From NCBI RefSeq assembly GCF_028583425.1, contig NC_072792.1, forward strand, positions 155,006,676 through 155,070,675: a stretch of 64,000 nucleotides of DNA, read 5' to 3'. The position numbers were made by a program, and so were the translations under genes. The stretch's first letter is position 1; each line of letters starts with the position of its first letter. A model generated the notes under the pieces. It was given only the letters and a program-made list of their open reading frames with translations. It had not been told where the DNA came from and made no database searches. Source of the DNA: Eublepharis macularius. Lineage: Eukaryota > Chordata > Lepidosauria > Squamata > Eublepharidae. This document shows, piece by piece, positions 1 through 11,094 of the stretch.

Positions 1-1084
1 GACCTGCAGGGAGCTGTATCACCACAGTCCCAGCTCGTTGCATCTAACAGCGTGGTGGATCCATGCAGGGATTTAATTTTGTCATTAGAAGTGCAAAAGT
101 ATTGCTCAGTGCTTGGGGACCATCAACAAGAAGGTCTTACAAGGCTAAATGGAAACGTTTTTGTTACTGGGCTCAGCCTAGATACCTGGCACCTATAGAC
201 AGCTCTCTAAATAGCATTAGGGAGTACCTCTGCAGTCTAAAATCAGAGGGCTCGGCCACTAGGTTCACCTAGCAGCCATTTCTGCTTTCCACTCTCAATT
301 TGAGGGTAAGACAGTCTTTACACATCGCACTAGCCACCAGTTTCTCAAGGCAATGTATAACCTGTATCCCCGTGTCAGCCCCAATCCCACAGTAGTCACT
401 ATCATTGGTGCTAGCCCAACTTACGTTGCCCCCCTTTGAGCCAATGGCAACCTGCTCACTTGAGTTATTACCACTTAAGGTGAGCTTCCTGGTAGCTGTT
501 ACTTTGGCCAGGCATGTTGAGTTGGTAGCACTCAGGTCGGATCTCCATTCCTGAGATTTTTGGACAAGAGGGAAGTTCTGAGACCTAGTATAATTTTTTT
601 ATCCAAGGTTTTTTCACCTTTCCATTTGAACCAAAAGATCTCCCTGCCTGTCTTCTTCTCTAATCCAGAATCAAAGGCAGAAAGAGCACTCTATTCTTTA
701 GATTTAAGGAGAGCGTTGTCATTTTATTTTCACAGAAAGCAAAATTTTTGCACTGATTCCAGTTTGTTTGTCTGTTATGGAGGCCCAAACAAGGGCAAGC
801 GTGCCTTATCACAAACAATTGCCAGGTGAATTGTCTCTGCCATTAAAAAAAAATACCAGCAAGTTGGTGCAGAATGCTCTTTACAGATCAAAGCTCATTC
901 AATCAGGGCTCAAATGTCTTCCTCGGCCTTCTTGAGGGGTGTATCTGTGTCTCGGATTTGAAAGGCAGCTACGTGGTCATCTTCAGACACCTTTGTAAAA
1001 CATTTTTCTGTTGATGTTGACACAACAAGGGATGTAGCAGTGGTGTATTGCAATCTCTGTTGTTCACTGGAGAATAATAGCAAT
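1..1084 (+). pseudogene. DIRS-type tyrosine recombinase, decayed
   Basis: Reading across frames gives a tyrosine recombinase of the kind carried by DIRS/Ngaro retroelements. The N-terminal SAM-like part (63-270) has the typical pattern of arginines, tryptophan and an RF-WA motif, followed by text matching a SAISAFHS-like block at about 275-300. The C-terminal catalytic part (about 540-1080) includes an AHSIRA motif at about 891-908, which supplies the H-x-x-R catalytic pair, and a KAATWSSSDTFVKH block near 965-1005. The reading frame is broken by stops near 270, 438 and 958 and by frameshifts, so no intact enzyme is made. In DIRS elements this enzyme inserts circular cDNA and makes no target duplication. 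The 5' part of the element lies left of the window. The family assignment rests on motif recognition, without a search. Confidence 0.72.
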
Positions 1085-1404
1085 TAGGTGACACATACTT
1101 AGCATGATGCTTGCATAAGAGGTCCACAGTTAAGTGTGATTTTTGTACAGTGTATATGTGTATATATAATTCTACAAATTAACATATACAAAGCTATATA
1201 TAAAGTACATATATATAGCCTTAACCACAGAGTTATCTCTGTTTTTTCTAAACATGTTGAACTGTTACTTGTGCATATCAGTTTTGCACTAGAAAGTTTT
1301 TGACTTTGAGGTTTGTTAATAAAGAATGTTCTTGAGAGATTCACCCTGCCTCCTTTTATTGTGTTTAGCTTGATAATCTCCCATGTGGGACTGCACACAA
1401 GAAC

Positions 1405-1760
1405 AACGATGAAAACAGGGTTGTATGTACCTGTAACTATTGTTCATCGAGTTCTTATGTGCAGGCGCCCATATCCTCCCTCCTGCCCCTCTGTGAACTC
1501 TCTGGGTAGATCCAGTTGCAGCTCACAGTGTCTCAGGAGAACTGAGGAGAAGAGGGATCGCTCCTCCTATATCATGTGCCCATTTTGGCAGGAAAATGGG
1601 CCGTTACACGACTCAAGAGAAGTGACTCCTAATGTAGCATTTTAAAAGCTATAAAGATTTTTCTGAGTGGCAGGCCTGCAGGCATGCACAGTCCCGTATG
1701 TGCCTGCACAGAAGAACTCAGTGAACAATAGGTACAGATATGTACAACCCTGTTTCACCA
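1405..1760 (+). repeat. Inverted repeat at the 3' end of the DIRS element
   Basis: A segment at 1411-1456 is repeated in inverted orientation at 1713-1756 with a few mismatches, separated by about 256 bp. It lies just downstream of the recombinase remnant, where DIRS elements carry their 3' terminal and internal complementary regions. An AATAAA-like tail at 1318-1323 lies upstream. Its role as the DIRS terminus is inference. Confidence 0.5.
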
Positions 1761-2825
1761 CTCCTAAAGTCTGGTTCTGTACAACTCCTTGAGTTCGCTC
1801 TTCGGATGTGATACTACATGAATAAAGCGTAAAGGGACCTGAGGCCTGAAATGCATTTGAGGTCCTTCTCATGACATCCTGTATCAATTTCATTTTTTTC
1901 CTCAGTTGGTGAGAGGGTAAAATAGATAGGTGTGATCTTTTGAGAAACCGTCTCTACTTGGCATCAGAATTTAACACAATATTATTAATATTAGTATAAT
2001 ACAATAGTATCAAGTTTTTGTTAATTGAAAGGGGGGGAATGAATTCACTTGCAAAGGGGTCCTCCTGAAAAGGTGTCCTATAACCCTTTAGTAACTTAGG
2101 GACTGCTAAAACCAGTGGGCTCCTGAGGAGGAAACGTTGGCATTGATGCCTAATAGGGGCTTGAGCTGAGCCAGTAAGTATTCCTTGCTGGTTTTGACAG
2201 GGTGATCCCTCCATTGCCCCGACCTTCAACAAGCTGTTAGCCAACTTATGATCTCTCTGAGACTCTGGGGGGGAGCAGCAGGAAAGGAATGAGTAGACTA
2301 GATATTGATTAAATTCATAGGTGGAAAAGGGTAAGATCCTTTCACTGTACTTGATGGTCTTGTAAATGACGCATAGGGCAAACACAAAGTTCTGACGTTA
2401 TTTGTGGTTGTGGGTTTATCTTTCACTAACCTTTAAAAGAACCAGATCTGATCATTTCAAACACTGACGATTCTGCATTTCATCTCTGATGTGACCTCCT
2501 CCAGTTGCGAGGCCCTGAACAATTGCCTTTATCACACCTCTTCCTTTAAAAATAGTCGTCAAACATGTGCCCAGGAGGGGAGTTGCCTGAATTGCATTGC
2601 TACCCATCATTGGAAATAATGATATAGTTTAAATGATGCTGTATTCCAGACCTCAGATCTATTGAGCTGCAAGCGTGTGACATCAGAGTCACATGATAAA
2701 AAGGGGAGGAATCAGAACAGAGCTATTACTACACCACTGCCAAGGCCAAGACAGTGGACAAAGCAAAGCAGCAGGAGGTGTACCAAAGTGAAGAACAAGC
2801 TATAGATGAATTCTCTCTACAAGCC

Positions 2826-2888
2826 GCGACGTCGTGCAAAACTCGCGTGAGAAAACGCGATATTTCGCGTTTTCTGCGCAACGACGCG
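2826..2888. repeat. CpG-rich hairpin, MITE-like
   Basis: A perfect 10-bp inverted repeat (GAAAACGCGA, 2851-2860 and 2865-2874) surrounds a 4-nt loop. Outer complementary blocks lie at 2830-2835 and 2881-2886. CpG density is far above the AT-rich flanks, as expected of a recently inserted transposon fragment. No target duplication was recognised. Confidence 0.4.
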
Positions 2889-4224
2889 CAACATTTCGCA
2901 AGGCAGGGCGCCGTCTGGAATCGGCCATATGTAAACTAGCAACAAGTCCTTTTGAAAGGCAGCCAAGTAAAAAGGCCAGTGACCCAATAGTAGTTTGGGG
3001 TCTACAACTCACCTGAAGGTTCCAGCCCACAGCTTGAAGACCATTGCTTTAGTGTTCAGAGCACTCCACACACTTTTTCACAATGATCTTTTTAACAGCC
3101 CTGGCAGGTTAGTTAGTATTATCTCCCTATTCGAGACCAAGGTTATGAGGATGCTAAAGAACAGTGGCTCCCCTAAGGTCATCTGATGAGCTGGTGGCAT
3201 GGGCAAGATTTGAAATGGGGACTCCCTAGATTGCAGCTGCCATTCATGCAGCCTGATCTGAAGTATGGTGGCACAGAAGGAAACATGACTTGCAGCCTTA
3301 GGATCATGCTTAGGGTTTCAGCCTTAGCCATAACACACCAGTCTGCAAACTAGTGCCATAAGTGCAGGGGGCGATGGGCATCTCAGAGAGCAAACAAGTC
3401 GGGCTGCAGCAGCCCCCAGAAAATCTTCTATTGTGTATCATGGGACAGTATATTTGGTTTATATCTACTTGAGGAGGGGGGGATTTAAGAGATGCACCAG
3501 AACTCGCATATACCAGCAGTTAAGGCCACTGAGTTTTATGAAAATAAAACACACAGGTTAATAGCTCTCCTAAGCAGCCACTGGCAATTTTGCTCAAAAT
3601 ACATCTCACTTTTATGCTTCAGTGCAAAGTAAGGGAGTAAAAAGTGTAGGTTAAATTTACCCTGATGTAATGTCTGTCAAAAACAGATGACACGCCATTT
3701 TGTAAAAGGCAGCCAAGACATAAATGTTTATCACAGCACTGCAACAACAATTATTCTGAGAGTTTGGTACATCCCATCTCTTGCCTGACAGTGACACTCT
3801 GATGCCCTGAATATGAAGGGTGTGGCCATTTTGCAGGCTGCTTTGGCAGACCTCCATTTTTGATTGGAGATGAGTCAGGTTGGGGAGTGGGTTATAACCT
3901 TTATGGGTTGAAGACACAGTAGAAAAAAAGATTATGCTGGTTGTGTTGGAGAAGCCAAGAGTCTCTGTAAGACAGAAAATACTGGCTAGATACTGATGAA
4001 TATGAGATTGTATGGGGAAACATCATCTTCCTCTGCAACATTCATACCAGGTGAAGTCAGTGAAATGTGTAATGTGTGACCAAGATCCAAATGCATGGTG
4101 CTGAAGTATGAAAGTATATGATCTGGCTTCCAGAGAGATGTGTAGTGAGATGGTAATAGTTCAGCCACTGGGACTTTTCCCAAAAGATAGGATAAAAATA
4201 AAAATAGGAGAATTGTTGGGTGAT

Positions 4225-4307
4225 CATTCCAGAATTATAACTGATCTCCAGGCCATAGAGATCAGTTCCCCTGGAGAAAATGGCTGCTTTGGAGGGTAGG
4301 CTGCTTC
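4225..4307 (+). repeat. Dispersed repeat, left part, interrupted by a SINE
   Basis: This contains a short palindromic block (CTGATCTCCAGGCC then GAGATCAG) typical of a dispersed squamate repeat I recognise but cannot name. It is cut by the tRNA-derived SINE at 4308-4567 and resumes at 4569. Confidence 0.4.
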
Positions 4308-4567
4308 GGAGAGAGCCAGTTTGGTGTAGTGGCTAAGAGTGCGGGACTCTAATCTGGTGAACCAGGTTTGATTCCCCACTCCTCCACTTGAAGCCAGCTG
4401 GGTGACCTTGGGTCTGTCACAGCTTCTAGGAGCTCTCTTAGTCACACCAACCTCACAGGGTGATTGTTGTTGTGGGGATAATAATGACATACTTTGTTAA
4501 CCGCATTAAGTTGTCCTAAAGGGTGGTATATAAATCAAATGTTGTTGTTGTTGTTGTTGTTGTTGTT
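4308..4567 (+). mobile_element. tRNA-derived SINE with TTG-repeat tail
   Basis: The head carries tRNA-like RNA polymerase III promoter boxes: an A-box region GTGTAGTGGCTAAG near 4325 and a B-box region GGTTTGATTCC near 4366. The body follows the squamate SINE pattern (a CCAGCTGGGTGACCTTGGG block, then a region related to LINE tails). It ends in a (TTG)n run at 4541-4567. It sits inside an older repeat. Related minus-strand copies lie at 7925-8155 and 12434-12695. Confidence 0.85.
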
Positions 4568-4568
4568 A

Positions 4569-4765
4569 TACCCTGCTGTGGTCCTTCTCTTCCCCAAATC
4601 CTGTCTTCTCCATGCTCCTGTCCACCCTCAAATCTCCAGGATTTTTCCCACCTGGAGCTGGCAATCTTAATTCTATGGCATTATACTTTGCTGAAGTCCC
4701 TCTCCTCCTCAAACCCCACCCTCTCTAGGCTCCCTTCCCCCACATCTCCAGGAATTTCCCCGACC
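4569..4765 (+). repeat. Dispersed repeat, right part, two tandem units
   Basis: This continues the repeat split by the SINE. The unit TTATACCCTGCTGTGGTCC to CTCCAGGATTTTTCCC (4567-4653) is followed by a second diverged copy (4670-4762) with the same order of blocks, so about 95 bp is tandemly duplicated. No coding signal. Confidence 0.45.
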
Positions 4766-4939
4766 CCACATTGAAACATTTCCATTAGTTTATTCTCTAC
4801 CACACTATCTGCAGTTTCTTGAAATGCGGATATTTCCCGACGATCCTTGCCACTTCTGTTACTGTTTGCATGGGCCCCCATGAGCCACAGTTTCCCTTCA
4901 AACAATCTGTGGATTAAGCATCCTTCAGGAGACTTAGGG

Positions 4940-5167
4940 CCAGGCTACAAGTGACAAATGACACAGGTTGGACACTTGTCAGCTTCCCTCAAGTTCTGAT
5001 GGGAAATGTAGGCATCCTGGTTTTACAGCTTGGCTCTCCGACTGCTGTCCAATGAACTTTTCAACTGTCACTTGTCCAACATTCCACCAAGCTGCCTACA
5101 TTTCCCATCAAAACTTGAGGGAAGCTGACAAGTGTCCAACCTGTGTCATTTGTCACTTGTAGCCTGG
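4940..5167. mobile_element. Non-autonomous DNA transposon-like inverted repeat
   Basis: The first and last roughly 75 bp are near-perfect inverted complements. They start with CCAGGCTACAAGTGACAAAT at 4940 and end with its complement at 5167, around an unpaired core of about 75 bp. This foldback shape is that of a MITE. Flanks of 8 bp do not match, so the superfamily stays open. Confidence 0.65.
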
Positions 5168-5324
5168 CTGATAGAACATTGAGGGCAGCTGTGTCAGTTA
5201 AAGGGTCGTCTGCCAAGCAGATGGTCTGCCATTGAGCACAACCTTTTCCTAGTTTCAAGGACTGAAGTGAGAGAAGTTATTGCTCTTCCCATTGTGGCAT
5301 GGGGCCTTGAGTGATGGATTGGGC

Positions 5325-5425
5325 CACTGAAACCTGTATTTCATGCAAACTGGGCGGCCTTGGGCAAGTCACCCTCTTGAAACCTAACCCACCTCACATG
5401 GTTATTGTGAAAATAAAATACTGCT
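5325..5425 (+). repeat. Degenerate tRNA-derived SINE fragment
   Basis: The block CCTTGGGCAAGTCACCCTC followed by a CCTCACATGGTTATTGTGA-type segment resembles the core of MIR/CORE-like SINEs. No intact A or B box is left. Confidence 0.35.
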
Positions 5426-5939
5426 ACTATTCAAAATGCAACTTTTCATCTATTTCTATACCCCACCTCCTGACACAGTCAGGACCCAAGGCTGGTAACA
5501 ATAAAATATAATACAAAAATAATAATCTATTGAAAACACTTCAATAAAACATATGGCAGATACCACACCTATAACCTTCAAGCTGCTCTACAAGTTCTGT
5601 CAAACAGCTACATTTTAACAGCCTCATCAGAAGGCCTCAAGGTTAGGTGCTTTTTCCTCATGAGGTTCAGATATCAGGTGGAAATAATACTGTTCTCCCA
5701 AGGATTTGGAAATTAGTGTGAGTTTTTCCCCACTTTTCCCCCACTCTCCCATTCAAGCTGGACTTGGGGGTGGGAATGCTATGTAGTAGAACCTGCCAGT
5801 CTGAGTAGACACTACTGACTATGATGGTGGACCAGTGGTTTGATAGAACACAGCAGCTTCACATATGTTCAGACTTTAAACAGTTATTTTGGCTGGCTTT
5901 TTAAATCTGCCAATGAATATTTTAAAATATTTCATCGGC

Positions 5940-6110
5940 CATTCCCCTCCCCGCCCCATGTTTTATTACAGACCTGCACTTTTATTGCATTTTTCTGCTT
6001 ATCGCTATTCTACTGATGTTTTGTAACTTTATCTTTTTATGAAGCTGCATTGAGAACCTGTTTGCTATGAGGAAATAAATAAATATTTCAAACAATAAAT
6101 AAATCATGGG
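5940..6110 (+). repeat. LINE-like 3' tail
   Basis: T-rich sequence ends in TGCATTGAGAACCTG and a run of AAATAAATAAAT, the usual look of old L2/CR1-type 3' ends in reptiles. No reading frame is recognisable. Confidence 0.3.
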
Positions 6111-7274
6111 ATTTAATTTAGTTCCAAGTAAATGGGTTTAGGATTGAGATGTAAATGTTGGTGTGCCAGGCTTGGTGGTTTTTAACCGTGGTTTTTAACT
6201 GAGTGTAGGTGTGGCAAACAAGATACCTGTTTGGTTGCAACACTGGGGATCAAGATCATGCAGAGTGCAGCTTTTTTCGTGTGTATTTTACTGGGGCTTT
6301 CATAATTATGCACCTTATGATGATGCTAAATCATGTCCTTCTAAAAATGCCTCAGATTAAAAGCTTTTACGGACTCTTTAGGCCATGGGCCTGCAATTAC
6401 AGAAAATGAACTGCATTTTAGCTTTCATTGAAATTAATAACAGCACTTCTCCAATTGACTCAGTGAGTAGTTAATGGAACAAACTGCATATTTCACTACA
6501 ATATGGTTTTAAAGCTATTTGAGGTGGATTCTGTGTTTCAAATGGGATAATAATTCACACAATACAAACTCTTCTCAGGGGCAGATTTTGCAGACCCCTC
6601 AGAGTGCATCCTGATTTTAAGATGTAATGGCTCAGCAAACATTAACTGTTTCCACCTGATCTTTCTTGTGCTGAACAGCTTGGGATGGTTTATTTGTACA
6701 AGCAGCACATTTTGGAAGAAAGCAAAACCAGAGTGGATCTTGTATCAAACGCCAAACATAATTGTATGGACAAACTCCAGTTCAATCACCAGCAAGCCTA
6801 TCGATCATACTAGACATTTGATGTAGTATGTCCTCCTCACCAGCAGGGGATGTTGTACACATATAGGAAGGCAGAGCTAAACAATTTGTACACAGGGTCA
6901 ATTCTCTTTGGTCACATTAGCGATGATTCTGTATTCCTGGCTTCTGTTTTAAAAGAGAAAAACTCCCATAGGTTAGCAAAACTACATTCTTCTGTCACGC
7001 TCACGCAGCCAAGAAAAATCAAGCTAGTCACCCTTTGCTATGCTGCTTGCACACAAAGGTTTTGCTCCACCTTGACTTCCTCTATTTTGGAGCCTCTACA
7101 ACGTGCTGTAATTGTCCTGTTTCCAGGTTTCCCCATCCTCATTATACTCTTTCTGAAATCTGCTTTACTATGATCTTTTTGGAAAAATACAATCCAAGCG
7201 TTTTAGCATTCTACCTGGAAGGAATGGTGAGCATTTTGCTGCCCAGTAAAGATCCCACCCACATCTATTGATTG

Positions 7275-7740
7275 ATGTTATTTATAGTCCTCTTTTCTCC
7301 CTGAGTCTCAAGGTAGATTAAGTCCATACAATCAACAGCTGGTACATTCAACAAACAATACAATGGGGTATTGTATCACGCATCATCACGCAGGGCGGAG
7401 CGCGTGCACTTGCGCACGCGGGGGGGCGCCCGGCCACCCGGCTGCAAGCGCCGAAAAACCTTGCGCCGCCCCTGAATATATCTACACCAACTGATAGTGC
7501 CCAGTTTACAGGCCCTGTTTCTTTCCCATGACATCTGTCTGATCCATTTCTTACAGGACAGACCCATTTCCAGAGTTAAAAGCCCTCCTGAATAATTCAG
7601 TTTTGCGGAAAGCCAAGAGAATGGGAGCTTTCCTGAGCTCTTCAGGCAGGCCATTTCATAAAACGGGCAAGCACAGAGAATGCAAGTGTATGGGCAGCTG
7701 TTGAATAATTCCATTTTCCTGCCAACCTCTCACCAGCACC
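7275..7740 (-). repeat. L2-like LINE 3' region with a CpG-rich insert
   Basis: On the minus strand the region resembles L2-type 3' UTR seen in squamates, ending in the complement of TATTTATAGTCC at about 7275-7290. It is interrupted at about 7376-7473 by a strongly CpG-rich stretch. Confidence 0.35.
7389..7473 (-). mobile_element. Short CpG-rich insert with hAT-like ends
   Basis: On the minus strand the insert begins CAGGGGCGGCGCAAGG. Its other end reads CAGGGCGGAGCGCG on the plus strand, so the two ends are similar imperfect inverted repeats of the CAGGG type seen in hAT elements. No 8-bp target duplication was found, so the call is tentative. Confidence 0.3.
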
Positions 7741-7924
7741 ATTTCCTCAATATTTTTCTTCCATGCTGCACCCCTTTAAAAAAAATCAGTAATTGCTATA
7801 GTGCTACAGCAGTATAACAATTCTATTAAAATTCAAAATATGTAAGTAGCAATATGGCACTATCTACCATTACAGAGCTTTAGAACATAAATGAAGAAAA
7901 AAACCAATAAATAGGGGCAGCTGT

Positions 7925-8155
7925 GATAATAATAACAACAACATTCAATTTATGTACCACTCAGAGCAGTTTACAAAGAGCGTTATTATTATCCCCGCAA
8001 CAATCATCCTGTGAGGTGGGTGGGGCTGAAAGAGCTCTAGAAGATCTGTGACTGACCCAAGGTCACCCAGCTGGCTTCAAGTGGAGGAGTGAGGAATCAA
8101 ACCCAGCTCTCCAGATTAGAGTCCCAACGCTGTTAACCACTACACAAAACTGGTG
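7925..8155 (-). mobile_element. tRNA-derived SINE
   Basis: Minus-strand copy of the same SINE family as 4308-4567. It shows the complement of the B-box region (GGAATCAAACCCAGCTC near 8091), the CCAAGGTCACCCAGCTGG block and an AACAACAACATT tail at the left end. Confidence 0.8.
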
Positions 8156-8539
8156 ATGATCAACAACCAATGCAGAGCTGCTGCAGGGTACGTTTAGAAG
8201 ATAAAAATCAGGGGAGGGGGATTCTTCATAAATCCCCTGGATTTATGAACTGATCAGATTGCCCAGGAAAGATATAAATGAGAAAATCAGTCCTTTGTGG
8301 ACTAACTAATGGTTCGGCATTTATAGTATTTAAGCCAAATCAATCTTCCAGCATATAGACTGGGAACCTCATCTAAGGATACCCTTTCCTGACTAGCTAG
8401 TCTTATCTCTTGTAGTCTATATGACCTTGTATAATATTATTTGGTCCATGTCATAAAAGGCAAGTGGCCTCCCATTCCCCAAAGCTAAAGTTTTTTACTA
8501 TTAAAGAGTGACACCAATGTTACCAGTGGTCCGTTAAAA

Positions 8540-9345
8540 AAATTATTAAATTGTTTAAAATATTTATATATCTGCCTTTTCTCCAGGCATCCTAGGATCC
8601 AAGATGGGTAACAACTACATAAAAATAATTTGATAAAACAGCAGACATAAAAATACATTAAACCCCAAGCTGAAAACACTGCATCCTCACTAGAAGCCAG
8701 GAGGGTAGAAGATGTCTTGACCTCTAGGGAGAGTGGAGGGGCCCCCACAGTCTCTGAAAAAGTCTGACCCCAGACCATGACAGAACATGCCTTAGGCAGC
8801 AGCGTACTGGTAATAGATCTTGCTGGTAAGAATGGAGTTGCCACACGGGAACATGCAGGGAGAGGCTGTCTTTCAAATATGTGGGATCCATGTCAGGAAG
8901 AGCTTTAAAGGCGAGCACTAACACCTTGAATTGGATTCAGAAACTAATCAGTATCCACTGCAGGGACCTTAGAATAAGAATGACATGTCCCACCGGCAAG
9001 CCTGCAATAACAAATGGGCTGCCACATTTTGCTTGGCTTCAGCTTTCGGATCATCTTTCGGGGCAGCTCCATTCACAGCATGTTCCTGTACTCTTTGCTT
9101 GAGTTGAATGAAGCATGGATCAGTGCGGTCGGATCAGGGAGCTCGAGGTAGCTGGGAAAAATGGAACCTGTTTCTCCAACGGGAGACCAAGAAGATCCAG
9201 CAAGATGCCCAAGCTCTTAGCGGAGTCTTTGAAGGAAAGCTGCACACCATCAATGGTAGGAAGAACATTCCCAATTAACAATCCCTGTAGTCCTTCCTGC
9301 CAGCATGACCTCTACGATTATATCATGTTATTTATTTAAGGTATT
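8540..9345 (-). repeat. LINE (L2-like) 3' UTR-type repeat
   Basis: This long stretch has no open frame. The left end resembles an old LINE/SINE 3' tail on the minus strand (TATTTATATATCTGCC near 8561-8576). The part at about 9140-9310 recurs at 10130-10310, which proves it is repetitive. An L2 RT fragment downstream (10.8-11.0 kb) suggests L2 origin. Confidence 0.4.
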
Positions 9346-9549
9346 TATATGCCACTTTTCTGTATTTATTTCAATATAGAATCAGCTCTGGAGAGTAAAA
9401 GAAGAATAGAGTAAAAACAATAAAAATAAGGATTGGGAGGGCACATGTAGTGCAACGAGCACAGAACTGTGGGCTTAGGTTGTAGGGAGGACAGAGAGAC
9501 GATACCTTCCTCTGACAAGGAAGTAAGTTATTGAGGATCAGTCAACTGC

Positions 9550-9905
9550 TTGTATATCCCACCTGCCCAAAGGCAAAATTTGGCAACTTTATTAGTTATC
9601 TCCCGGGAAGAGTCTGCAAGAAGGAGGGAGACATAATGTTGTTCAGATCTTCCTAGTAAAGTTGACAGCATTGGAGCTATATAGTGAGATCAGATGTTAT
9701 TGTAGAATGGGCAGTGCAGCAGAACATGTTTGATAGACTCTTCTTTCCCTGTATGGTATGGGCAGAGCCACTGAGGGAGTGGAACACAACGGTATCCACC
9801 TTCAAGGAGGGCTGACAGTAAAGATTTGAAGCATGCAAAGGCAAAGGATCTCTGATATTTTGTGATCTCAAGGGATCTAAGATAATCTGCTGGGGGAGTC
9901 AAATG
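9550..9905 (-). pseudogene. LINE reverse transcriptase C-terminal fragment
   Basis: Minus-strand reading around 9690-9902 gives a short open stretch with the block IKHVLLHCPFYNNI. It matches the cysteine/histidine end region of jockey-superclade LINE proteins. The fragment is short, without start or catalytic residues. Confidence 0.4.
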
Positions 9906-10126
9906 GCAGCCAGCAACTAGCAGCCTCCTGGAGCCCGGCTTGCTCTATTTTCCTTTTTACCTTATCCTCTCAGCTCCATTTTAAATACTCTGATTCTCCT
10001 ACAGATTTACGGACGCAAGGAAAGGTCGGGATGGAAGCACACTATCTATTTTACTGACTCTCTACTGCCCTCCCAGGACCCCAATGTTTGTAATAGCATT
10101 AAGGGCACAGCCCATTCCATCCAACA

Positions 10127-10330
10127 CTAACTAGATGTAACTGGGAAAAAAAGTATTTTTTGCTGGACTAGAACCTGTTTCTCCAACAAGAGACCAGGAT
10201 CCAATAAGACTCCCAGCTTTTGAGAGTCTTTCAGAGAAAGATGCACAGTATCATTGGTAAGAAGACCCCACTTAAAGCAATGACCCTTGCAACTGTTGGC
10301 AGAGTTCAGGAAATAATCCAATCCACGTTT
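10127..10330 (-). repeat. Second copy of the 9.1-9.3 kb repeat
   Basis: The block GAACCTGTTTCTCCAAC and the sequence after it (ACC AAG/GAT CCA, then CCCAGC or CCAAGC, GAGTCTTT, ATGCACA) follow the same order as at 9140-9310. This places two diverged copies of one family in the same orientation about 1 kb apart. Confidence 0.45.
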
Positions 10331-10784
10331 TGGAATTTGCTTTCAATGAATTTACTGCAACAGGATTTTTGCGGAAGACAGTAACTGACTACAGGCCATT
10401 AATGCAACAGAGAGGCCTTCAGAACGAGGCACAAGAATGAACACATACTAATATACAGCAGAGAGAGAAAAACAAGAAGTAAGTTGAACTGCAAGCAAAA
10501 ACATTCAATAAACCCTAAACACTAGAGAATGCTCCACAGCTTCCCCTAGCGTACAAGTGGACTAAACTACCTTTTCAGCAGTATTTACAATAACTAGACT
10601 CTTAGCAGGCTGTTGCTTCTCCAACAGCAACCAGCATCAATTTTGTCTTAACTGGATTCAGTTTCAATAATTATCCTTCAGTCACTTGGTCACAGATATC
10701 AGGCCAGGACAGAGAAAGAAGAATCGAGTGGCTTATTTAGTAGGTGACAACTTACTTCAAAATCTGCTCTAAAACTGGGACAAT

Positions 10785-11012
10785 TTCATTATGGAGCCCA
10801 ACATAGATAACACAGAGCCTTGTGGCACCATGATAACTTCCAAGTGGCTGATTCAGCATCTCCCACTGCGACCTTTTGTGTGGGATCTGATAGAAAAGAT
10901 CTAAACCATCTCAGCACTGCTCCAGCCTGACCCGTCTCGCCTTCCAGGCACTTCAGCAGTATATTATGGCCCACTGTATCAAAGGCTGCTGAGAGATCTA
11001 ATCATGACAATG
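10785..11012 (-). pseudogene. L2-type LINE reverse transcriptase fragment
   Basis: Minus-strand translation gives DLSAAFDTVGHNILLKCL-like text, followed by VLRWFRSFLSDPTQKVAVGD and SATWKLSWC. These are RT motifs of L2/CR1-like LINEs, containing the palm motif A region (AFDTV). The frame breaks on both sides, so this is a dead fragment. Confidence 0.6.
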
Positions 11013-11094
11013 AAGATGCATTTCTTGTGTCCATTTGAAAATTCAGTTACTAGGGGGTAAACTCTTGCTCTTGTTGCTTTTTCTCTTTGTAGCT

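Noticed and set aside
63..272. Host gene exon
   Set aside because: The encoded text is the N-terminal part of a DIRS-type recombinase and continues as a decayed catalytic domain.
1954..2385. Minus-strand 143-codon frame as a DIRS or gypsy polymerase piece
   Set aside because: A few blocks vaguely resemble retroelement proteins but no catalytic motif could be found.
4308..4400. tRNA gene
   Set aside because: The A and B boxes belong to a SINE head; no cloverleaf could be drawn and the body and TTG tail follow directly.
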